Shown here: positions 25,331 to 36,042 of the stretch, piece after piece | Layout: each line of letters starts with the position of its first letter | How positions within the stretch are numbered: the stretch's first letter is position 1 | The notes under the pieces: model-generated | The model's database searches: none | The model's input: the letters and a program-made list of their open reading frames with translations, nothing else | What the model was told of the DNA's origin: nothing | From: Rhodamnia argentea | Lineage: Eukaryota; Streptophyta; Magnoliopsida; Myrtales; Myrtaceae | Assembly (NCBI RefSeq): GCF_020921035.1 | Contig: NC_063151.1 | Coordinates: 8,928,001 to 8,992,000 of the forward strand | Direction: 5' to 3' | Length of the DNA stretch: 64,000 nt | Program-made: the position numbers and the translations under genes

Positions 25331-28300
25331 TAGATTCGGAGTAACATCTTTATGTTTATGCAATCCCTACGTGGGACATTTTCTGTTTCCTTTAGATTTT
25401 GGATCGCATTTGGATTTTTATTCTGTCTTGCACTCTTGGATTTTCTTTCCTAGAAGAAGTAATTTCATATCAATAAAATTGCACCATTTTTCGAATCTTG
25501 TTGAAGTATCCCAAACCAACCCGATGACGATAACCAACGACCAACAAGTTTGTCATCATGGTAAGCGAGGGTTGGGCTTCTTCAAGAATTCATGTCCCAT
25601 GGTTTTGAAAAATAAAAATAAAAATAAAAATAAAAATAAATTCTTCAAAAAAATCACACCGCAATTAAGCCCTGTTTGTCCTTCCGATTTTGTTACTTTA
25701 TGTTTCAAGGGGATACATGAGGAGGAGAACTTAGTGGATTCAGAAGTATACGACCTAGATGAGTCCAATCCAGAATATGAGTTCAATGCCAATTGAAGCT
25801 AAGCCCGGATGGTTACAAAACCGGAGAGATAACATCCCGGACATACAATCCGATCCAGATGAATTGATCTTTTCAAATTCAAAGTTTGCAAGGAATACGT
25901 ACAAGGGTAAAGCGGTATCGTTTCAACTCGTTTAGAACATGAGGACATACATTGGCGCTTTCCCTTTTGATTTTTACAGGGGTCATTGCCTTTCCGGATA
26001 GGGAAGTATCCATTCTCCCCGAAAAATTAATGAAATAAGAAATTCCCGGAGCCTTTGACAATCTCATGTCTCAAACCGGATAATGAAGTTTTGCAACTCA
26101 TTTGCATGAGCAGGGGCAACTCCCAATCCACGCCCCTAAGAAGTTTCTTATGTGCTTGCGAATTCTGTCCACCAAGATAAAAAGTTGCTGCATTTTATAT
26201 GCTCAAAACACTCATACATTGCATAGTTTGCGCATGACTGTTCCTCGTGTTTAATTTACCAACTCGAATAAGGAACATGAACTACATAAGATACATCGAA
26301 TGTATGGAATGGGGCGAGGGGGATGATGAAAGGCAATCCTTTCCCAAACACGTCCCATTTTTTCACGAGAGTTGAACGATGGCTAAATTCCGCATTCCCG
26401 AGGTAAAGAGTTTTTCGCGAAAGGTACGATAGCCGAAATGACAGAGGCATTCGGTTCTCTATCCCAAATACTACGGGTGATCCATTGATTACCCCTTTTG
26501 AGCGGTGGTTTCATTTCTTTACCCCTGTCAAGAACCACCCCACATCGGGGTCCGGACGGGTTAATTCCAGAGCAACACGAGGTAAATGGTTAGAAATTTT
26601 CTTGCTCGGACTAACATTAATCTTCGGTGTTTCTTTGCATTTATACTCGAATTTTAATTCAAGTGCCTTAGGATGATGAAGAGCATTCACTTCTCTATCC
26701 TATACACTTCATTCTTTGCATAGCCCACTTGAGCCCGCAAATTCATTTGTTAAACCCTGTTGGTGATCATTTGCTCATTCCAAAGACGAAGATAGCATTT
26801 TCCCAAGGATTAGAATTGGAGATGGTCGGGTCAAGAGAATTCCCGAATGGACTCATTTCTTGTATGCTAGATTTTTTATGTTTACATAATTTTTCTTTGT
26901 AAATGTTTATGTTTGTTGTAATTCCTGGTTCAAAATCATGGGATTGTAAAAAAGGGAGAGGCAAACTCGGCTTAAAGGAGAAGGGCCCGCTCTGAAAAAA
27001 AAAAAAAAAGCAAAATAAAGAGATGTCGAAGAGCTCTCAAAGAAAAAGGAAAAGAAATCTCTTCTCGAAAAAAGAAGAAAAAAGAAAATGAGAGTCGGGA
27101 GTAAGAACAAAGAAAGGCTGATCTCATATGAAAATTTCAAGCATAGGAAAAGCAAAGTGCCTACCAAAAGTAAGGCCAATGCACATTCATTTGTAAAGTA
27201 CTTCTGAATTTTGAATGTACATTTTTTGCATGTTGAGTTGTAAATTTCATGTACATGTTTGCATTGTGTCTCTTGCAAATCCTCATGGACACTTGTTGTG
27301 AAGAAGACTCCCCAAGAAGTCGTTTGCAAAGTGCAATTTTCAGTAGAAAACTACCATCCCTCATTCAATTCTTTAAGACATTTCCGAAGACCAAGATCGG
27401 TGACTAGTCGGCGATGATCACCAACATCAAGCCCTTCTCATTTAATTTCGAGCCAAAACGAGCATTTTCGTTCCTCGGTCCCTCGAATCATAACTCACCG
27501 TGCAACCCTTCAAAAGTCTTTTCGACTAAGGCACTTGAGTTAATGTAGGGCTCAATTATTTTAAGGATCGTCAAGAAGTTCGAGCAAGATTATTTTCTCT
27601 CATTTTTGCGGATTCTTGACTTGTAAATCCGGAGCGATGATGAAGAAATTCATTTCAGCAGCCTTGACTCAATTAGAGTCCCCTTTGTAAACCTTTGACC
27701 TAGCCCTCATTACGGTCCTAATCAAGACCTCCGATCGGCTCGGTCGTATCATTGCGAGATTACTTGGATCCTTATCGAATGCGATGATGGAAAGATTGAG
27801 TGATTTCTTTTGAATCCCGCAAACAGGATAAATAGCTTTTCTCGAGAGTGAGTGAAAGCCCTTTCGGATCTGAAGTCCCCCATTCACTCACATTCGAGGT
27901 ATTCGTAATATGAGAACCTCCTGGACAAAATTGGTAATGCAAACTTGGATGAATGGTTATGCATGAACCATAGTATGAGTGATTGCATTATACTCATTGT
28001 TGAATATGTTTGCACGTGTTACCTCCGACATTCCATGATGGGTAATACATTCCCGATGTTCGAGTTCCCTCCCAAGGTCTCGAAATTCATCCAAGGATTA
28101 TTGAATGAGCAAGTTTTGTTGGCAAATGCCTACCGTGCACGATACGAGCAACTGTTTCGTTCCTTGATTAATCGTTTGGAGAACCGGTAAGTTTTTCGAA
28201 CCCTTTTCAAATTAACAACTCTTCGATGATAGTTGTTATGATTCAATTCGTGCAATATGCCCCTTTGTACTTATCGATTCCATTCGGTGGTACTCCTCTC

Positions 28301-28340
28301 AAATATTGTTCAAATCGTGCAATATGCCTCTCTGTAGTCG
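25331..28340. other. Non-coding interior of the gypsy element where pol would be expected
   Basis: No RT (YVDD/YLDD), RNase H or integrase motif was recognised on either strand. The longest open stretches are under 150 codons and look like chance. It includes an AAATAA run (about 25606-25640) and purine-rich text near 26990-27120. Confidence 0.55.
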
Positions 28341-28775
28341 TGTAGACATATGCATGGCGATCTTGACATCTTATCAAATCATAACGACGTAGCTCTTATG
28401 GTTTCAATCTCGGGACGTGAAGACATATGCACCGGCGATCTTGACATCTCATCAAATCATAACGACGTAGCTCTTATGATTTCGGTTTCGATCACGAAGA
28501 CGTATGCACCGGTGATCTTGACCTTTAGTCGGCTCATAATGACATAGCTCTTATGATTTTCGGCTCCTTTATCAAATCATGAAGATATAAGCACCCATGA
28601 TTTTGATCCAAACCAAATCATAACGACGTAGCTCTTATGATTTTGGTTCCCTTTGTCGAATCGTGAAGACATATGCACCGGCGATTTCAACATTTAATCA
28701 ACTCACAACGACGTAGCTCTTGTGAACTTGATTTCACTTCTTTCGACTCACAACGACGTAGCTCTTGTGATCTCA
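28340..28775. repeat. Tandem array of about 80-bp units inside the gypsy element
   Basis: The phrase ACGACGTAGCTCTTATGAT recurs near 28382, 28462, 28540, 28622, 28708 and 28750, i.e. spacings of about 80, 78, 82, 86 and 42 bp. It alternates with AAGACATATGCACCGGCGAT. Units differ by substitutions and the last is short. It lies between gag and the 3' LTR, a place where Tat/Ogre-type elements often carry tandem repeats. Confidence 0.8.
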
Positions 28776-29130
28776 AACGACACACATATCTTGGCTGTCT
28801 TGCATTAGGGAGAAGTCTCGATAATGTATAGGCCAAATACCTTAAAATCCTTGCAACCGCAAAAAGAAGCTTGGAAATTAAGAGAACCATTAGCTTATGA
28901 GAAATTTGGTAAAACAGGTATTCTTGTATGCAATCCATGTGCAGGTCTCTCTAACATGAAAAAGGGAAATTATGACACGTGTTATTTACGGTCTTGCATA
29001 TCTTACATCACTTCATAAAAATGGGATTAAAACTCCCGCAAAAAAGTTCATCCATAATTTGCTTGTCAAAATTTAGGATTCAATTTGTCTTTGAGCGGAA
29101 CCTCCACGAGCCTCCACTCAAAGAGGGGCA

Positions 29131-30467
29131 CGTTGACGCCTAAATTTTGACTAATCTATTTTTTGCATAAAAATTATAAAAAATCATCTCACATATTTAT
29201 TTTTAGCGTACATTGCATTGGCATATAATTGGGCAAGCGGAACACTTAATTTAGCATGCGTCTAGACTAGGCACGGGATGGAAAAATACACCGAGAAGAT
29301 TTGAAACTTCAGGGACTGTATTGCAAATACTTAAAATTTCAGGGACCGCATTGCAAATACTTGGAACTTCGGGGACTGTATTGCAAATACCAAAAGAAGA
29401 TGAAGAAGGGAAGATGATGAAGGGAAGGTGAAGAAGGGAAGATGAAAATGGAAGGTGAAGAAATGAAGATGAAGAAGGGAAGATGAAAATGGAAGGTGAA
29501 GAAATGAAGATGAAGAATGAAGAGTGGAGAAATTTGGCTATAAAAGAGGGAGAGTTCTTGAGAATTGAGGAGGAGAATTTTGGTGATAGAGAAGGTAGAG
29601 AGGGAGAGTGGAAGAGAATTGAGAGAATTTTGAGAGAGTTTTTGAGAGGAATTTGTAGAGAGGAAAAAGAGAGTTCTTGAGAAAAATCAGAAGAGAAAAT
29701 TCGAGAGTGAAGAAAAGAGTTTTAGTCGAGCATCATCTTCGACGAGTCCCGACACATATTTCGCCCTCGCAACCCAACAACGTCATTGCTTGCCATTTTC
29801 GACGACATGCGTTCTTCCACTCCGAGATCTTGAAGGGAACTATAACGTGTATGTGAGTAAGATTTTGTGTAATAGAAGGTAATCATTTCCATCTCGATCT
29901 ACAAAAATGTAATCGTTTGGTTTGAACATTTGTTTGTTTATTTTAGACATGCCACGTGTTCCAAATTTTAGCATTATTACGTGTTAATTTATTTCTGTAA
30001 ATACTTGTGCTTGGCTGCGTTTTCTTTCTTTCTAAATCATCCATGGTGTATATCGCACAAAGTTCAATGTTTTACATCCCCATAAAAAGAAGAAAAAACC
30101 AAAAAATTGCATCTTTGAATTTCAAGTAAAATCCATCAAAATTGCCAAATCAAATATTTTTCATGAAAATGGTACCGAAAGGGCGTTAGAGAAATCCGAC
30201 GTAACCAAATCCCCGAATTCAAAATCTCTGGTTCGCAGAAATAAAATAGTTCTCCCGCTATTTTATTTAGGTTTCTAATCAACCTACCGAAAATGATTAG
30301 TGGCGGCTCCAAAAATGAAAAAATCTTTTGCAAGAAAATCACATGAACCATAAGTTGCGATTTGGTAGAGCTTGGGAGAGCTCGAACTAGGTTAATTAAT
30401 CTAATTAATTAATCCGGTAATCCATTAGCCCGAAAATTAACCCGTCTATTTTTTTTAGGTCGCGACA
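29131..30467 (+). repeat. Gypsy 3' LTR
   Basis: 1337 bp partner of 21135-22449. It begins CGTTGACG, a T-to-C change in the usual TG terminus, directly after the polypurine tract, and ends GTCGCGACA against the CATGG duplication. Confidence 0.92.
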
Positions 30468-30472
30468 CATGG

Positions 30473-31642
30473 CTTGAAGCCATTTATCGGAGTCTGGGCC
30501 CATCATAGCTTCTGTATAGGTCGTAGGCTCGTCATTTTCTATTAACAATAGATGACGATGTTCTGTTACATGAAAGCCATATCTCATAGGCTCACGATGT
30601 GTTCTTTCAGACCTACGAACTATAGGCGCCACTGAAGTAGACTCTACAACTCTTTGTAGATCTAATTGAGGTTCCTCATGAACTAGAACACTCTCTTGTG
30701 GCACAATAACTTCTTCGAGGTTTACATTACTCCCATTGGATCTTTTAGTAAGAAACTCTTTCTCTAAAAAGATACCATTGCGAGCAACAAACACTTTGTT
30801 CTCCGATGGGTTGTAAAAGTAATATCCTTTCGTTTCCTTAGGATATCCCACAAAGAAGCATTTATCAGATTTGGGCCCAAGCTTATCAGAGAGTAAACGT
30901 TTTACATAAGCTTCGCAGCCCCAAATCTTTAGAAAAGACATACTAGGAACTTTTCCGTCCACATCTCAAATGGTGTCTTCTCTACTTTTGATGGACTTCT
31001 ATTTAGTGTGAAAGCAGCTGTCTCGAGTGCATATCCCCAGAAAGATAATGGAAGATCTGAATGACTCATCATTGATCGAACCATATCTAACAAAGTTCGA
31101 TTTCTCCTCTCAAAGACACCATTCCACCGTGGTGTTCCGGGGAGTGAGTGTGAAACAATTCCACACCCTTGAGATGGTCATTGAACTCTTGGCTTAGATA
31201 TTCTCCTCCTCGATCGATCAAGAGCCTTGATATTCTTTCCAAGTTGATTTTGTACTTCATTCGAAATTCCTTGAACTTTTCAAAGGACTCGGATTTATGT
31301 TTCATCAAATAAATATATCCATATCTCCGAAATCATCAGAAATGTAATAAAAATCGATAACCTCCTGGTAGAACTTAGTGGTCCACATACATCGGTATGT
31401 ATAAGGGCCAATAATTCTTTTGCCCTTTCACTTTGATTAGTAAAAGGAGATTTTGTCATTTTTCCAACTAAACAAGATTCACACGTATCAAAAGATTCAA
31501 AATCAAATGAATTTAATAGCCCATCACTATGGAGCTTGTGAATTCGTTTCTCGTTTATGTGGCTTAATCGACAATGCCATAGGTAGGTTGGATTCAAATC
31601 ATTAGATTTAATCCTTTTTGTATCTATATTATAGATTGGCAC
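30473..31642 (-). pseudogene. Copia GAG-pre-integrase and integrase fragments
   Basis: Three minus-strand pieces in different frames cover this span. 31642-31295 has WHCRLSHI, then CESCLVGK and LIHTDVCGPL, the HHCC zinc finger and first Asp of integrase. 31308-31087 has RLLIDRGGEYLSQEF, the second catalytic Asp and nearby Glu-containing block. 30962-30473 has WGCEAYVKR, GYPKETKGYYFY and a linker ending KWLQAM at the nested insertion. Frameshifts separate the pieces, so no working integrase is made. Confidence 0.88.
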
Positions 31643-32338
31643 ATCAAGATTCGAACATATATCCCATCCACATTATGGGCGCTACCATAAAACAATCCAT
31701 TAAGATAAAATGAACAACTATTGTTCTTTATATCAAAATAGAAACCTTCCTTGTCCAAACAAGAAACAGAAATAATATTCTGCGTATATGTACATAGTAG
31801 CAATTGTTCAGTTCTAAAATCATGCCGGAAGGTAAAGCTACATCATATGTTCCTACGCTAATGCAGCAACTCTTGCTCCATTTCCAACGCGTAGTTCCAC
31901 TTCACCTTTGGAGTGTTCTACTTCGTTTTAGTTTCGCACATTCAAACAAATGTGAGTACCACAACCGGTATCTAATACCCATGAAGTAGAACTAGTAGTA
32001 ACATTTACTTCTATAACATAAATACGAAGTGGAAGTCTCACTTCCCTTCTTCTTCTTGGATCCTCCAAATATTTCTTACGGTTTCTTTCCAATGTCCATT
32101 GTCACCACAATGGAAGCGCAAATCGCAGTTGGGCCCAATTTGATCTTGGATTTAGGCTTGGGCTGAGTGCCCTTGCCCTTACCCTTGACCTTAATCGGCT
32201 TCTTAAAGCCTTTCCCTTTGAATCATGAGAACATTAGGGGTAGGGTCCTTCTTGATATTCTGCTAGTTTTGAGCATCCCATGCTTTCAAAGACTTATTAA
32301 GATTATGCATGTTATAGTTCATAACAAACGTGTCATAA

Positions 32339-32839
32339 TCACGAGACAATGATGAAGAATAATGTCGTAGCCAACTCTTGACTAATGGGAGGCCGCTCCG
32401 GGTTTTCAATATAACCTATCATCTTTATAACATGTGGGCTAACCGAGCTTCCACTTGCTAGCTTACACTCAATTAAGGCCTTTACCGTCTGGTACCTTTC
32501 GGTGCGTGCCTGCTCCTGAAATAAATTTTTCAGGTTCATGATCATATCATAGGCATCCACGTTCTCAAACCGCTTCTGAAGGTCCGAGTTCATGGTAGCT
32601 AGCATTAGACATGATGCATCCAATGCATCATCTTTATGCTTCTGGTAAGCATTCCTTTCAGCATGGGGAGCATTGGAAGGAGGTGCCTTCCGGGAAGTGG
32701 TTTCTCCGAACATAATCTTTTTTCTCCGCTTGAGAACAATTCTCAAGCTTCTATACGAGTCCAAGAAGTTTGAACCATTCAATTTGTCCTTCTCAAGGAC
32801 AGATCGCAGTGAAAAACTTGATGCAGAGCTATTTGCCAT
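32339..32839 (-). pseudogene. Copia gag fragment
   Basis: A 166-codon open stretch starts MANSSASSFSLRSVLEKDKL and includes LNGSNFLDSYRSLRIVLKRR and SDLQKRFENVDAYDMI, the N-terminal part of plant copia gag (UBN2/DUF4219-like). The frame is lost near the conserved segment that should follow. A degenerate zinc knuckle (RFHCGDNGHWK, first Cys replaced by Arg) reads near 32100-32130 on the same strand. It encoded the capsid protein of the retroelement particle; it is now non-functional. Confidence 0.85.
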
Positions 32840-33396
32840 TATCTACAACAAACATGTAAAGTGAATTGTTCATTAATATTATTAATAATAAACTCCCACT
32901 ATACTTTCATAATATGTGTCCCTATAAGCATAGTGGACCAAGATCCATATTTCACCAAGATATGAGTAAACTTTGGCTTACCGCTCAAGACTCGGTTATA
33001 TAGGTAGACAACTCTTTGTCAATTGTATCGAATACAACTCTTGGTTTTTGGGGTTAACATCTCATGTCTTATCCCCAAACTCTATGCCTCAAGGCTCAAA
33101 ACTATTTTGATAGCCTCGTTAAGTAAACCAATCTTGACATATGGATAACCATTACCCATCCTATCTTACTCAAATAGTTAAAGACACCCTACTTTGGCAG
33201 GCCCATCTTTTGACGATTCAAGTCTTGACAGGTGTATAATTGGAAAGGCATCATTGTATTACTTAATTTTATTTGGGACTTTTGAGGTTTATTTAGTGAT
33301 GAACATATACATCTTATGGACATAAACAAAATATCACTAATCACAACATGATACATCGATCAATAGGTTTAATAACAATTGAACAAACAATTCCAT

Positions 33397-33457
33397 GGGG
33401 GTCAAGGGGGCGCCCTCGGGGTCGAGGCGGCGCCTCGGTCCCGGGTCGAGGGCCCCT
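33397..33457. other. GC-rich, hairpin-forming leader segment of the copia element
   Basis: In the untranslated leader between 5' LTR and gag, about 60 bp of nearly pure G/C includes a perfect inverted repeat GAGGCG-G-CGCCTC (33424-33436), next to GGGCGCCC and CCCGGG palindromes. It contrasts with the AT-rich surroundings. The position fits a dimerisation or packaging signal, or a recombination-prone site; this is inference. Confidence 0.45.
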
Positions 33458-33806
33458 CAAACCTAAATTTTGTTTTCACAGAAACCGACCGTCCCCTTGA
33501 ACCATCTCTCGCTAGGGCGGCCGATTTCAATTAAACCATCCTTAAGGCCATCCCTATTTCGTTTCTTCTCAATTCCCTAAACGAATTCGTAATTCGTTTT
33601 ATTAAAGAAACGCTTTTGGATCAATCACATTAATCCACATCGGGCGGAATTCAAATTTGTTTCAATGTGAAATTACTCAAATTGATCATATCAATTCGTA
33701 TTTTCAATTCATCTAACCCTAATCAAGAATCACTTGCATACATCATATGCATCGACAATTAGGGTTTGCGATTCAACTTCAATATATCACAAGGGGCTCG
33801 ATACCT

Positions 33807-34537
33807 TGTTAGGGTTTCGGGATTGTCAAACGCATTGAATATAAGTCTAAACTAAAACCCTAGACGGGATCCATGCTTATATTGAAATCAATCGAAGTTC
33901 AAGGCGTACCTTTGCGATCGAAGATCGAAGTTAAATTGACGAACGGTTGTGTCGGATTAGCGCCCCAAGTGTTGCGCCTCTACGGTATCCCACACGCGAA
34001 TTGAAGTCTCCAACGATCCAAGTGCTAGCTTACGATCTTGGAACTTCTCCTCTTTGATTGCCTTCTTGATCTCCGAGACTCTCTCTAAGATCTCACAAAG
34101 AGAATAGTCTCTCGTTTTTATTCTCATACCCTCTCTAGGGTTTTTCCACGTCTATTTATACACGTTAATATTTACACGCAATAAAAGAAGTGGGGCCGAG
34201 CGACTCGGGCCCGCCAAACCGTCTATCTCCAATCGTGCGTTTCATCGTTATCTCATAACACGCACGATTGCGTAGATATTTAGAATAAGAGAATAAATTA
34301 AAATCTACTTCTTAAGTAGATCAAGGCCGTAGAAAATATAAACTGTGCTATTTGTGCGACCCGTAGGTTCACTAGACATTAGGGTGCCAAAACCCTTTTG
34401 GCCCACAAGTCATAAGCGGTCTCTAGCAACACATTATGATTACCTAAGTATAATGAATGTCGTTTTTCGACACAACCTAATCCACAACTAATGTTAGAGC
34501 ATCAACATTGATTAGTTCCTAGGGCAGACCGCTAACA
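33807..34537 (-). repeat. Copia 5' LTR
   Basis: 731 bp direct-repeat partner of 18108-18847. The TATAAATAG box on the minus strand is at 34152-34160, so transcription would run leftwards into gag. It is followed by the primer binding site on the minus strand (below 33807) and directly abuts the ACTTG target duplication at 34538. Confidence 0.92.
34152..34160 (-). promoter_or_regulatory. TATA box of copia 5' LTR
   Basis: TATAAATAG on the minus strand, conserved at the same offset in the other LTR (18457-18465). Position inside the LTR and orientation towards gag fit the element's promoter. Confidence 0.6.
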
Positions 34538-34542
34538 ACTTG

Positions 34543-36042
34543 ATGTACACCGCCATTGGAAAGGTGGAGATGCGACTTGGCACGGCAGAGGCAACCCAAC
34601 ATGGAGGAGGGGCAGTGGTTGTAAGAAAAATCTCGTTCTTCTCATATCTGCTCTTTTGAGAAATTCTATCTTAATTTATCTCACCCCTCCCATAGGATAG
34701 TTTCATCCAAGCTATACCCTCTTTTATCATATCCTATACAACTACCAAATACGTGATATGATAAAACATATCCTATTTGATTTATTTGTCGATGACCAAA
34801 CGCAGCCTAAATGCCTTGGAACCATCTAGAACCTATCCTATTTCCACCAATTCGATTTTTTCGGTTCTCGATTTTATTTTTAATCATGTCGACCCCTAAT
34901 TTTATAAAAAATTAAGATGTTGGCATGACAATATGACAATATTATCGGTTATTTTTTACCAAATAAACTCTCGATCAATTAGGAGTTACGGTGATGATAT
35001 ATGAATTTATAATTGAGATTGCACCGTTATCTCTCGGTACCTTATCTCAATAATCTCACGGTGCCAGATAAATACCGGAGGTTGTGGGGTTCCCGCGTTG
35101 TCGGAACCCAGATGCAAAGTAGCCAAAAGTGGATTGAAATCCGATCATCCCAGCCGTCGAAGGCGAAAGAAAGATTATTTTCTCGCAAGAAACGTGCCCC
35201 AGCTTCCCCCACACCTGTAGTGCATCAACGCCGTTGGATACCAACACTTGCAGGCTTGCAGCTCCAGACAAGGAGCCTCGTACCGAGAGAGAGAGAGAGA
35301 GCCCACCTCATCACTTTCCGGGAAAAGAAAAGGGGCACGAAGATAGAAAGCGAAGGACGCCGAGACAGGTGTCCCCTTATGTTGGTTGGTTGGCCTTTCG
35401 CTGCCATCGAAAGTACCAAACTTTTCCCCACAAAGTCTTTTATGATGAGGCGGACCCACTTTCCAGCTTCGGGCCCCGCCAAAAGCTGTAATCATCCTGT
35501 GCTCCCCCGCCCCAGCGTAAGGAGGGACACTCTGAGCCGCCGATCGTGGGACACGTCACGGGATGATTTCGGCTCGTGTTGACTCCTGGGGTCAAACGCA
35601 GTGAGTGGCGATGGAGCGAGAGTTTTAGAGTGGGGGCGTGTCGTGTTGTGGGGGGGCTACGTGTTGCGCTGTTATGTGATGCGTGGTGCTCGGGCATAGT
35701 GGGGGGATGAGACGATGTGATGCCTGTGTGAGAAGGGCTCCGATTCTTCTTGTTATTTTCCAAAAGCGAAAGACGGGGAACGCATGACATGTTGAGGTTA
35801 ATTTGGCAGATTTGATGATGTCTTCATCGTATTTTTATGAAGGATGTGTTGGGATTTCGGAGTTTATGAAATGGGTTAATATATTAAAAAACTGTAATAT
35901 ATTTTCTTAAGTAGTCACTTAACGCGTGTATTTATTCCCACCAACTAATGTATGCAGCATTAGTTATTCCCATCCACCGTGAAGCGTGCCCTTGCATCCA
36001 TACTTTAGAGAGAGCGAGAGAGAGAGAGAAGAGGTTGAGGAG
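34543..36042. other. Upstream region of the nucleoredoxin gene
   Basis: No gene is supported. A frame of 189 codons (35013-35582) is Arg/Ser/Lys-rich, overlaps similar frames on the other strand and has no recognisable domain. GA runs occur at 35285-35300 and 36008-36030; the second lies in the probable 5' UTR. Confidence 0.4.

Larger units (their letters stand above)
21135..30467 (+). mobile_element. Nested Ty3/gypsy (Tat-like) element with gag but no pol
   Basis: LTRs at 21135-22449 and 29131-30467 flank 6.7 kb. The target duplication CATGG is present at 21130-21134 and 30468-30472, inside the copia pol gene. After the 5' LTR comes TTGGCGACTATTGGGGA, a primer-site-like sequence of plant gypsy elements; before the 3' LTR is AAAGAGGGGCA, a polypurine tract. 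Gag runs about 23779-25330. I find no protease, reverse transcriptase, RNase H or integrase motif in 25.3-29.1 kb, so this is a TR-GAG-type, probably non-autonomous element. It is in the opposite orientation to its copia host and is the younger insertion. Confidence 0.9.
18108..34537 (-). mobile_element. Full-length but decayed Ty1/copia LTR retrotransposon (host of a nested element)
   Basis: Two LTRs (18108-18847 and 33807-34537) begin TGTTAGC and end CCTAACA on the minus strand. They are flanked by a perfect 5-bp target duplication ACTTG at 18103-18107 and 34538-34542. Just inside the 5' LTR, the minus strand reads AGGTATCGAGCC, close to the initiator-Met primer site TGGTATCAGAGC; just inside the 3' LTR is a purine tract AAGTGAGAGA. 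Coding order on the minus strand is gag, zinc knuckle, GAG-pre-integrase, integrase, reverse transcriptase, RNase H, which is the copia order. Reading frames are broken by stops and frameshifts. Of the 16.4 kb, 9.3 kb is a second element inserted in pol, leaving about 7.1 kb of copia sequence. Confidence 0.93.

Noticed and set aside
28340-28775. CRISPR-like alternation of conserved and variable blocks
   Set aside because: Units are diverged tandem repeats of about 80 bp within a plant retrotransposon; no true spacers and no cas genes.
35013-35582. 189-codon open frame upstream of the nucleoredoxin
   Set aside because: Arg/Ser/Lys-rich, overlapped by similar frames on both strands, no motif or splice context.
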